Assembly (NCBI GenBank): GCA_946886925.1
Contig: CAMPJQ010000167.1
Location: forward strand, 1 to 6,487
DNA length: 6,487 bases
DNA from: an uncultured Terrimonas sp.
GTDB lineage: Bacteria; Bacteroidota; Bacteroidia; Chitinophagales; Chitinophagaceae
Reading direction: 5' to 3'
Below, one piece after another: positions 1 through 6,086 of this stretch. Position 1 is the stretch's first letter. Each line of letters opens with the position of its first letter. Under the pieces are notes generated by a model. The model worked only from the letters and a program-made list of their open reading frames with translations, was not told where the DNA came from and searched no databases. The translations under genes were made by a program, and so were the position numbers.

Positions 1-245
1 GCAGTAATGCAACAATCAGTATTAACCCAGTTCATTGTTTCATTTGTATGATTTTGTTATAAAGCAGGAGATAACTAAGCTACGATAAAGCATATAGAAA
101 ATTAAATTTTGTTATACTTAAGCGCATCTTGCAATGCACGCAACTCCAAAGCAATTATTAATATTATTCCATTTCCTGTAACCTTTTTTGTTTTACATGA
201 TCTAACAACTGTAAGTAACTTTTTTAAATTAAACTACAATAAAAC
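1..245. other. AT-rich intergenic leader, no convincing gene
   Basis: Nothing here reads as a gene. An 11-base direct repeat (ATTTTGTTATA) lies at 51-61 and 106-116, and an 8-base one (ATAAAGCA) at 59-66 and 85-92. These may be chance in AT-rich DNA or may belong to the control region of the downstream DUF4142 gene. A weak -7-like element, TAACTTTT at 216-223, lies about 22 bases before the ATG at 246, but the nearest upstream TTG (188-190) is 25 bases away, longer than the usual Bacteroidota spacing. On the minus strand an ATG at 43-41 is stopped after three codons, and another at 35-33 runs off the left edge after about 11 codons. Neither can be judged from the window. Confidence 0.5.
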
Positions 246-785
246 ATGAAAGCTGATAAATTAGTAAGGCCATTATTTGTATTTGCAGTTGCTTCCGCCA
301 CTATGCTTTTCACACCTGTATTTGCGCAGGATAATCCAAAACTTTCGGATGCGGAAGTGGCTTCAGTTGCCGTGGTGGCCAACCAGATTGACATTGATTA
401 TGCAGCCATCGCAAAGGAAAAATCAAAGAATGAAGATATTCTGAAATTTGCTGCTATGATGGCGGATAATCATAAAGCAGTGATTGACCAGGCGGCGGCG
501 CTGGTGAAAAAACTGGGGGTTACACCAAAAGACAATGCCGTTAGTCAAAAACTGCTGTCCGACGCTAAAAAAACCGAAAAAACATTGCGTTCAAAAAAGG
601 GAAATGCGTTTAACAAAGCTTATATAGACAATGAAGTCGCTTATCACAAAGCGGTTATTGGTGCGGTAGAAGGGCTTTTAATTCCTGAAACCGAAAATGC
701 GGAGCTGAAGGAATTGTTACAGAATGTTATTCCGTCATTGAAAGCACATCTCCAGCATGCCGAAATGGTGCAGAAGAAGTTTTAA
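246..785 (+). CDS. Secreted DUF4142 (ferritin-like) protein
   Basis: The 179-residue product has a clear Sec signal peptide: basic start, hydrophobic core at about residues 9-26, and a likely cleavage after VFA (A27). The mature part is almost entirely helical and fits DUF4142, a four-helix ferritin-like family of periplasmic or secreted proteins with no settled biochemical role. Family-like stretches are ANQIDIDYAAIAKEKS (45-60) and KFAAMMADNHKAV (67-79), where many relatives have an NxxE followed by FAxxMxxDH. Histidines H76, H134, H168 and H171 sit at positions that could face the bundle core, but metal binding is not shown. Length is normal for the family. The ATG at 246 starts the signal peptide directly and no Shine-Dalgarno is evident, as is usual in Bacteroidota. 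It is the only plus-strand gene and converges on the phosphatase. Family assignment is confident; function is unknown. Confidence 0.9.
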   Translation: MKADKLVRPLFVFAVASATMLFTPVFAQDNPKLSDAEVASVAVVANQIDIDYAAIAKEKSKNEDILKFAAMMADNHKAVIDQAAALVKKLGVTPKDNAVSQKLLSDAKKTEKTLRSKKGNAFNKAYIDNEVAYHKAVIGAVEGLLIPETENAELKELLQNVIPSLKAHLQHAEMVQKKF

Positions 786-867
786 AATAATGAAACACAG
801 TATGAATGATGTCACTATCCTTCATTGCTGGTTCCGGTAATTTTAGCACAAGCCCGGCGTAAACATG

Positions 868-906
868 AGGGTTGATGACTGTTTTTAAATGGTTATCAAC
901 TCTTTT
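868..906 (+). terminator. Hairpin between convergent genes, probable terminator of the DUF4142 gene
   Basis: Bases 868-879 pair with 892-903 to make a 12-base-pair stem (ten Watson-Crick pairs and two G-U) around a 12-base loop, followed by a short TTTT run at 903-906. The G-U pairs form only in the plus-strand RNA and become C-A mismatches in the other direction, so it fits the plus-strand DUF4142 gene best. It lies 83 bases after that stop codon and just beyond the phosphatase stop. The T-run is short, so termination is an inference. Confidence 0.45.
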
Positions 907-921
907 GATTTCAGGTATTTT

Positions 922-1998
922 TTATTTAAAACTGAATGCTTTTATCATTTTATCGAAAATGGTATTGTTTTCATATATGCCGCCAAAAGCTTCGGAGCCC
1001 GGTCCGTAGGCAAAAACAGGTATCATCACGGCGGTATGTCCTTTCGTAGTGAATTTCGCATCCACTTTGCCCTCTTTTATATCGCCACCCGTTAATGAAA
1101 GTCCGCCTGTTTCATGATCACCCGTAACAACAACCAGCGTATTGCCGTCTTTGGCTGCAAAATCAAGTGCCGCTCCAATGGCTTTATCAAAATCAATCAT
1201 TTCAGTTGTAATGTAGTCTATATCGTTGGCATGACCACCCCAGTCTATCTGCGAGCCTTCTACCATCAAAAAAAATCCCTTCTTATTTTGTTGCAGCAGC
1301 TTTAATGCAGTGTGTGTTGACTGTAGCAACTGGTTTCCCCTGCCTTCCGATACTTTGGGCGGTTCTCCATCGGCTATAAAACCGGCCAGTTTACCTGAGC
1401 TTGCTTTTATTATATCGGTCAATGTATCCAGCACCTGGTAATTACGTGCTCTCAGGCTGTCTGTAAGATTGCGGCCGTCTTTGCGCTGGTTAAAATATTT
1501 TCTTCCGCCACCAATAAATACATCAATATCTGTTTGTAAAAAATCCGCTGCTATTTCTTCCTGCATGCCGCGCGAAGGCTGATGCGCTATAAAAGAAGCC
1601 GGCGTGGCATGGGTAACCGCACAACTCACTACCATTCCCGTTGCCAGTTTATTTTTTTCGGCTATTTCAAGTATAGTAGGCTGAGCCAGTTTTGTTGCAT
1701 CCACACCAATGGCACCATTGTATGTTTTTTTACCTATAGAAAAAGCGGTAGCACCGGCGCCCGAGTCTGTAACGTAACCGTCTGCTGACTGGCTTTTGTG
1801 AAAACCGCTAACGGGGAACCTTTCAAGATTAAGCGTTCCTTTATTGGCGGTTAACCCGGCAAAAATTTGAGCCGTTCCCATCCCATCTCCTATCATTAAA
1901 ATAATATTCTTAGCTTTCTTTTTGCTGTTATTTTGCTGGCTAAAAGCAACTGAACTTACCAATAAAAGCGAAAGCGCACAAATGCAGCGTTTAAACAT
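922..1998 (-). CDS. Secreted alkaline phosphatase, PhoA family (short TAB5-like form)
   Basis: The 358-residue product hydrolyses phosphate monoesters outside the cytoplasm. A Sec signal peptide covers about residues 1-20 (VAFS then QQ). The active site is complete compared with E. coli PhoA: metal-binding D38 in IGDGMG, the D78-S79 nucleophile pair in VTDSGAGATA, T132 in THATPASF, E247, D252 and H256 in EGSQIDWGGHAND, D294-H295 in GDHETGG, and H321 in TTKGHTA. The positions matching E. coli D153 and K328 are H130 and W253, the His/Trp pair known from the cold-active TAB5 enzyme and several marine phosphatases. The protein is much shorter than the roughly 470-residue E. coli enzyme and close to the TAB5 length. 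The ATG at 1998 places the signal peptide correctly. The 177 bases upstream hold no convincing promoter or recognisable Pho box. Family and activity are near certain; the natural substrate is not known. Confidence 0.96.
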   Translation of the reverse strand: MFKRCICALSLLLVSSVAFSQQNNSKKKAKNIILMIGDGMGTAQIFAGLTANKGTLNLERFPVSGFHKSQSADGYVTDSGAGATAFSIGKKTYNGAIGVDATKLAQPTILEIAEKNKLATGMVVSCAVTHATPASFIAHQPSRGMQEEIAADFLQTDIDVFIGGGRKYFNQRKDGRNLTDSLRARNYQVLDTLTDIIKASSGKLAGFIADGEPPKVSEGRGNQLLQSTHTALKLLQQNKKGFFLMVEGSQIDWGGHANDIDYITTEMIDFDKAIGAALDFAAKDGNTLVVVTGDHETGGLSLTGGDIKEGKVDAKFTTKGHTAVMIPVFAYGPGSEAFGGIYENNTIFDKMIKAFSFK

Positions 1999-2133
1999 GA
2001 ACTGTATGTTTTTTAATATTAATACATTTTAAAAATTCAAAACTCCGGATTATAAACGACAATATAAGCCTGTTTCACAAAGAGTTAATATGGCATCCGA
2101 AATCTTGCCATCTTTCATAGCGTGAATGATAAA

Positions 2134-2175
2134 CCTTTCACCCTCTGACTTCTCCCGTTTCACCTTTCTCCTCTC
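2134..2175. repeat. Purine-rich (minus strand) degenerate repeat tract
   Basis: On the plus strand 37 of 42 bases are pyrimidines. TTTCACC occurs twice (2136-2142 and 2158-2164), and each copy is embedded in CT-rich sequence. On the minus strand it reads as GGTGAAA units within GGGAGAAG-like sequence, directly after the oxidoreductase stop codon. Similar purine-rich tracts built on GGTGAAA or AGAAG units are, as I recall them, common between genes in Chitinophagaceae genomes. The rest of the 177-base gap (1999-2133) is AT-rich and shows no clear promoter or strong hairpin. Confidence 0.4.
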
Positions 2176-3549
2176 CTATATCCCCTTTACCTCCCAGCCT
2201 TTACGGTAAGTGCGGCGCAAATATTTTTCCGCTTCAGGATGATTGGGGAACTTCATGTTCGCCGTATCCCATTCCAGCAACTGGCCGGGCACTCTAATGG
2301 CTACAGTTCCAAGAATAATAGCCTCGGTCATTGGCCCGGATTGTGCAAAATGCGATTCCGTTTTTGGTCCTCCCAGGCAGGCGTCAGCAAAATGATGATA
2401 ATGATTGCGTTCTTCCAGTTCGGGAAGTGTATGTGCTTTGAATTTATCCTCCGGCAATAGCACAGGCATTCCTCCATGCGGTATCAGCAGGGCGCCTTCG
2501 GTGCCAATGAGCATGGCGCTCTCTGCAGGGTATTCTTTGCCGTTATATAAGGATCGTATTTCCTGTGGCGGATAAAATGCGCCATCAAACCATTCCAGTG
2601 GTAATATTTTATCCTCCGTATAATCATTTCCAGGGAACATCCAGGTAATATGATCACCCTGTGGCCAGGTATCCGCTCTCCGTTCCGGTGAATCTTTCCA
2701 TGATTGCTGTACTTCCGCAACAACAGATATGGGTGGCTTTAAACCGAGCCCTTTCCAAACGGCATCAAATATGTGGCAGCCAATATCGCCCGACCACCCT
2801 GTTCCAAAATCCTGCCATGCCCTCCACTTGGTAGGGTGATAAATTTCAGGTGCATATGGACGCAGGGGAGCTGTACCGGTCCAGAGGTCCCAGTTGAGGT
2901 GTGCAGGTGGTTCCTGCCCCTGCTCCGGCCGTGGACCCACCAGCCGGTAAGTGTCAATTGCTCCCGGCCGGTTCGAGCACAGGTAAGCATGTTTAATTTT
3001 TCCTATAGCGCCTTCTTTGATCCATTGCACTGCCGTACGGTCGCCCTTACCCGAAGCGATCTGCGTCCCCAATTGTGTAATAACGCCGGCCTTAACGGCT
3101 GTTTGTGTAAGCATTCTTACCTCGGCAACATCGTGACACATGGGCTTCTGGCAATATACATGCTTGCCGTTTCTTAAGGCCTGCATGGCTATGGCAAAAT
3201 GATTGTGATCCGGTACGGTTACGTTTACCGAATCAATTTTTTTGCCTTCTTTTTTAAACAGTTCCCGCCAGTCGCTGTACAACCGTGCACCGGGTATAAG
3301 GTCCGAGGCTTTTTTAAGGTTGTTGGCATCTACATCGCACAATGCAACAATTTGCACATTGGGATGGCTTTTGAATTGCTGCAAATCGTGGAAACCCATT
3401 CCGCCAACACCGATGCTGGCATGGTTGAGTTTTCCATTTCGGGAAGCTGCCTGCGCTGCCTGGCCAAAGATCAGGGGACCTGCAATTGTGGCGGTTGCTG
3501 CGGTGGCAACAAATTGCCTGCGGGATACTAAACGTTTTGTTTCTTTCAT
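2176..3549 (-). CDS. Tat-exported Gfo/Idh/MocA family oxidoreductase
   Basis: This is an NAD(P)-dependent oxidoreductase-type protein of 457 residues, probably acting on a sugar or polyol derivative in the periplasm. A twin-arginine signal peptide is plain: SRRQF with R10-R11, a hydrophobic stretch to about residue 32, and a probable cleavage after AQA (A34). The Rossmann fold follows: GVGGMG at 47-52 and an acidic residue ending the second strand (D72 in ALCDVD). The family's EKP motif appears as QKP (K135-P136). The C-terminal domain holds TQLGTQ (158-163) and the GDIGCHIFD segment (254-262), which supplies the usual catalytic-region histidine (H259). I start at the ATG at 3549; a TTG four codons upstream (3561) is possible but adds nothing to the Tat signal. 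Such Tat-type members, abundant in Bacteroidota and Planctomycetota, have largely unassigned substrates. GH109-type glycosidase activity is an alternative I cannot exclude. No partner sugar gene lies in view. Confidence 0.92.
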   Translation of the reverse strand: MKETKRLVSRRQFVATAATATIAGPLIFGQAAQAASRNGKLNHASIGVGGMGFHDLQQFKSHPNVQIVALCDVDANNLKKASDLIPGARLYSDWRELFKKEGKKIDSVNVTVPDHNHFAIAMQALRNGKHVYCQKPMCHDVAEVRMLTQTAVKAGVITQLGTQIASGKGDRTAVQWIKEGAIGKIKHAYLCSNRPGAIDTYRLVGPRPEQGQEPPAHLNWDLWTGTAPLRPYAPEIYHPTKWRAWQDFGTGWSGDIGCHIFDAVWKGLGLKPPISVVAEVQQSWKDSPERRADTWPQGDHITWMFPGNDYTEDKILPLEWFDGAFYPPQEIRSLYNGKEYPAESAMLIGTEGALLIPHGGMPVLLPEDKFKAHTLPELEERNHYHHFADACLGGPKTESHFAQSGPMTEAIILGTVAIRVPGQLLEWDTANMKFPNHPEAEKYLRRTYRKGWEVKGI

Positions 3550-3585
3550 AATATGGAGCAATTATTGTTTGTATATATTTGTTTT

Positions 3586-3762
3586 TCAGGTGGTCAGTTG
3601 AAAAATAGTCAAATATTCTCTTTTGCTAAGATATTTTTTTAACTGATACCCTTCCTTCATCAGTGTGATAGAGAGTGCGTTCTTTGCCGGGCTTACCATA
3701 AAAACTCGATCCTCATACAACTGTTTGTTGCTCTGAACATAGTAAGCACTACGAAACAGCAT
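3586..3762 (-). CDS. Possible small protein of 58 residues, unknown function
   Basis: An ATG at 3762 opens a 58-codon frame ending in TGA at 3588-3586. The product begins MLFRSAYYVQSNKQLYED, has KNALSITLMKEGYQLKKYL in the middle and ends in IFQLTT. It is basic and mixed polar/hydrophobic, with no signal peptide or membrane span. A stop codon (TAA) sits immediately before the ATG, so the frame cannot extend upstream. It starts 23 bases after the stop of the GyrI-like gene on the same strand, which would suit a last gene of that unit. It fills most of the gap before the oxidoreductase start and so would also occupy that gene's promoter region. I recognise no family. It could be a real small gene, the remnant of a longer one, or a chance frame. 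Confidence 0.4.
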   Translation of the reverse strand: MLFRSAYYVQSNKQLYEDRVFMVSPAKNALSITLMKEGYQLKKYLSKREYLTIFQLTT

Positions 3763-3785
3763 TTAATTGGATAATCGCATCGCAG

Positions 3786-4247
3786 TTATTTTACTCCAAT
3801 AAAAATATCAACTTCGGTATTGTTCCAGTCTTTGCTTCTTTCATCGTACCGCTCAAAATCAAACCGGTATGCCCTGGAAATATCAGATTGCCATATTGCT
3901 CTCCAGGCGTTTGCCACACAATCCGGCATCTTTCCTTTGGCAATGATCTTTTGGTACTGTGCCACGGGAATGATTAAACTGTCCATCCCGGGAGGTGCCG
4001 GCGAACCGGCATTTATTTTACAACCGATAAAAAAAGAATATGGCTCAGTATGGTCGCCTTCGTATCCATGATACACGGCAAATATTTCATCACTTAATTT
4101 ACCGGGAATTTTATCGGCACAACTTCCACTTGTAAATTCCTGCCACAGCTTTCCGCAATCAATGGCAGATTGCCCGTTTGCATTAAATGTTTTTGTTTTT
4201 AAAGCCAGTCCTGTTAATTGTATTTCTTCCAGTTCAAATTTGTTCAT
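3786..4247 (-). CDS. Stand-alone GyrI-like / AraC-type effector-binding domain protein
   Basis: The 153-residue protein is a single GyrI-like small-molecule-binding domain (the fold seen in SbmC/GyrI, the Rob C-terminus, BmrR and Cass2-type proteins) with no helix-turn-helix attached. Family-like segments in order are GKLWQEF (32-38), IPGKLSDEIFAVYHGYEGD (47-65), PYSFFIGCKI (69-78), PPGMDSLIIPVAQYQKIIAKG (two blocks, 85-95 and 96-105), AWRAIWQSD (114-122) and FDFERYDER (129-137). E132 in the last block matches the acidic residue that commonly meets cationic ligands in this fold, and W115 and W119 may line the pocket. It is cytoplasmic, with no signal peptide. It lies 61 bases after the restriction-enzyme-like ORF and two genes downstream of the Fsr pump, so drug sensing or sequestration is a reasonable guess only. 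Fold assignment is strong; ligand and partner are unknown. Confidence 0.85.
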   Translation of the reverse strand: MNKFELEEIQLTGLALKTKTFNANGQSAIDCGKLWQEFTSGSCADKIPGKLSDEIFAVYHGYEGDHTEPYSFFIGCKINAGSPAPPGMDSLIIPVAQYQKIIAKGKMPDCVANAWRAIWQSDISRAYRFDFERYDERSKDWNNTEVDIFIGVK

Positions 4248-4308
4248 AAAAAATTAATGTGTTTTTATTATTGAAATTTTTTAAATCCCTGTCATTTCTT
4301 AATTATTA

Positions 4309-4698
4309 TCACAGCATCACCAAATCACAAAAGCCGGGGGCGTCTTTGGGATAAGGGATTATCACAGAACCCGTTTCTGGTAATGACTTATGCCGTGCAT
4401 TATAAGCATTGTATATTACAGCTAAAATATAATCCGATAAATCAACCGGTGCGAAACTGAGTTTGAATTCCGGACGCACTTCTTCACTGTTGATAAAACA
4501 CACTTCACCTTCTTTTTCCTTTTGGGGTACAAAGGATACTCCAAGGTCTGTGGCTATTCTTTGAATAACTCCGGGCTCAATGTCGGATACAGCCTTTCTG
4601 GCAAAATCTATATACAATGCTGTATTCAGCATAGCCTCCAAAGGAACATTTAAAAACAACCGAGGTATAGAAAATCCCTGTTGAAATTGTGCTTCCAT
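4309..4698 (-). CDS. Hypothetical protein; probable fragment of a type ISP/IIG restriction-modification enzyme
   Basis: The intact 129-codon frame has no signal peptide and no full domain that I recognise. Its second half resembles a conserved block in the C-terminal specificity region of large type ISP/IIG restriction-methylase fusions. In those enzymes a segment like 'I..IA..LGL.F.PEKE' leads to 'FAPIDILDYIYAVLHSP' and then 'FPRVPYPKD...FWQLV'. Here the order is VIQRIATDLGVSFVPQKE (44-61), FAPVDLSDYILAVIYN (82-97), IPYPKD (114-119) and FCDLV (123-127). The methylase and nuclease parts, and the part normally following the last block, are missing. A TAG lies 18 bases before the ATG at 4698, so the frame is closed upstream. 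It sits 61 bases after the fsr gene and 61 before the GyrI-like gene. It may be a decayed remnant or a reused domain. The resemblance is from memory and could be coincidental. Confidence 0.6.
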   Translation of the reverse strand: MEAQFQQGFSIPRLFLNVPLEAMLNTALYIDFARKAVSDIEPGVIQRIATDLGVSFVPQKEKEGEVCFINSEEVRPEFKLSFAPVDLSDYILAVIYNAYNARHKSLPETGSVIIPYPKDAPGFCDLVML

Positions 4699-4759
4699 TT
4701 TTGAAATTCTTTGCGTCTATGATAAATATCCCTGCTTTTAAAAAGTGCAAAGCAATCAC

Positions 4760-5980
4760 TTACACCCTCCGCTGCTTCAGATTGGGAAGAAACCCTGTAA
4801 GCAGCCCGATCAGCGGTAAAAAGGAACATACTTTGTATACGTATTCAATGCTGGTGATATCGGCCAGTTTGCCCAGCAGTGCCGATCCTATGCCTCCCAT
4901 ACCAAATGCAAAACCAAAGAACAAACCCGATACCATGCCCACTTTACCCGGTAGTAACTCCTGCGCATACACGAGTATGGCAGAGAACGCGGAAGCGAGT
5001 ATAACACCAATAATGAAGATCAGAATGCCTGTCCAGAACAGGCTGGCATAAGGCAATATCAATGAAAAAGGAGCTACGCCCAGTATGGAGCCCCAAATTA
5101 CATATTTGCGGCCGATCCTGTCGCCAATGGGCCCTCCAGCCAGTGTGCCCGCGGCAACCGCAGCCAGGAACACAAACAGGTAAATCTGCGACTGCTGTAT
5201 GCTAACACCAAATTTATCTATTACATAAAAAGTAAAATAAGAGCTGATGCCGGCCATATAAAAATACTTGGAAAAGATCAGCAACAGCAGAATGACAATG
5301 GAACTGGTTACTTTGTTTTTTGAGAGGTGGTGCGGGACAGCGGCGCTCCTGGTTTTTTTGGCGATATGCAGGTAGCTTGCACTGTACCACAGTCCTACCC
5401 TCCACAACACAAAAATGGCCAGCAGGGCGATAATGGAAAACCATGAAATACTGTGCCTGCCGTGTGGAAGAATAATGAATGCCGCAAGTAGAGGACCGAT
5501 GGCAGAGCCCGCGTTGCCGCCCACCTGGAAAATGGATTGTGCCAGTCCGCGCCGAAGGCCTGCCGCCATATAGGCTACTTTGGATGCTTCGGGATGAAAA
5601 ACAGAGGAGCCAATGCCAATCAACCCAACAGACAATAAAACTCCGTGAAAACTTTCCACACTTGAAAGCAATACCAGTCCTGTGAGGGTGAAAGCCATAC
5701 CAACGGCCAAAGAAAACGGTTGTGGCCTTTTATCGGTATACAGGCCCACAAGCGGTTGCAGCAATGATGCGGTTAACTGGAAGGTGAGCGTTATCAATCC
5801 TATTTGTACAAAATTTAAAGAGAACGACTCTTTGAGCTGCGGGTATATGGCAGGAATTATGGATTGTATGGTATCATTTAAAAGATGCGAAAAACTAATG
5901 GCGAAAAGTATGGGAAAAACAGTTTGCTGCGCTGCATGCTCCATGCTCACGGCCATGCCTGTTGCTTCATTACGCTTCAT
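4760..5980 (-). CDS. fsr: Fsr-type MFS efflux transporter (fosmidomycin resistance protein)
   Basis: The 406-residue inner-membrane protein has about 12 hydrophobic spans in two halves of six and belongs to the major facilitator superfamily. It is expected to export drugs in exchange for protons; E. coli Fsr confers fosmidomycin resistance. Family marks are SFSHLLNDTIQSIIPAIYP (29-47), the loop 2-3 motif GLYTDKRPQP (79-88), GSSVFHPEASK (124-134), QSIFQVGGNAGSAIGP (148-163), the loop 8-9 motif GGPIGDRIGRK (282-292), and YAQELLPGKVGMVSGLFFG (338-356). Many of these blocks match E. coli Fsr nearly residue for residue as I remember it, and the length is the same. The ATG at 5980 leaves a polar N-terminus of about 20 residues, like the E. 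coli protein; M13 is a less likely alternative start. A promoter-like element lies just upstream. It may head a transcript including the next two or three minus-strand genes. The true substrate in this organism is not known. Confidence 0.94.
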   Translation of the reverse strand: MKRNEATGMAVSMEHAAQQTVFPILFAISFSHLLNDTIQSIIPAIYPQLKESFSLNFVQIGLITLTFQLTASLLQPLVGLYTDKRPQPFSLAVGMAFTLTGLVLLSSVESFHGVLLSVGLIGIGSSVFHPEASKVAYMAAGLRRGLAQSIFQVGGNAGSAIGPLLAAFIILPHGRHSISWFSIIALLAIFVLWRVGLWYSASYLHIAKKTRSAAVPHHLSKNKVTSSIVILLLLIFSKYFYMAGISSYFTFYVIDKFGVSIQQSQIYLFVFLAAVAAGTLAGGPIGDRIGRKYVIWGSILGVAPFSLILPYASLFWTGILIFIIGVILASAFSAILVYAQELLPGKVGMVSGLFFGFAFGMGGIGSALLGKLADITSIEYVYKVCSFLPLIGLLTGFLPNLKQRRV

Positions 5981-6003
5981 GTTGATTTAATTCTTTGAGG
6001 ATG

Positions 6004-6030
6004 CAAAATTAACCCTTCCGGTTTTACTAA
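6004..6030 (-). promoter_or_regulatory. Candidate Bacteroidota-type promoter of fsr
   Basis: On the minus strand TAATTTTG (6011-6004) matches the Bacteroidota -7 consensus TAnnTTTG exactly. A TTA (6030-6028), one base off the TTG -33 element, precedes it by 16 bases, close to the usual 17-20. Transcription would begin near 5998, giving a leader of under 20 bases before the fsr ATG. It is placed from consensus only. Confidence 0.45.
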
Positions 6031-6086
6031 TTAGAAAATGGAAGAAATATAGTCCTGCAGGTAATGTTGAGGTGTTGCGATGCTTA

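Noticed and set aside
1..58. Possible start of a minus-strand gene at the left edge
   Set aside because: The ATG at 43-41 meets a stop after three codons, and a hydrophobic stretch (TGLILIVALL) beyond that stop has no start codon in view. The visible length is too short to support a gene or a broken gene.
2739..3177. Several long open frames on both strands within the oxidoreductase gene
   Set aside because: They overlap a gene with complete family motifs, and their products are rich in Cys, Arg and Pro with no recognisable domain. They are shadows of its codon pattern.
4577..4759. A 60-codon minus-strand frame just upstream of and overlapping the restriction-enzyme-like ORF, considered as its frameshifted N-terminal part
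   Set aside because: Its product shows no restriction-modification motif, and the overlapping frame explains the sequence better.
6051..6064. CCTGCAGG palindrome between the hemolysin III gene and fsr
   Set aside because: It is an 8-base palindrome with no loop and no following T-run, so it does not support a terminator or operator call.
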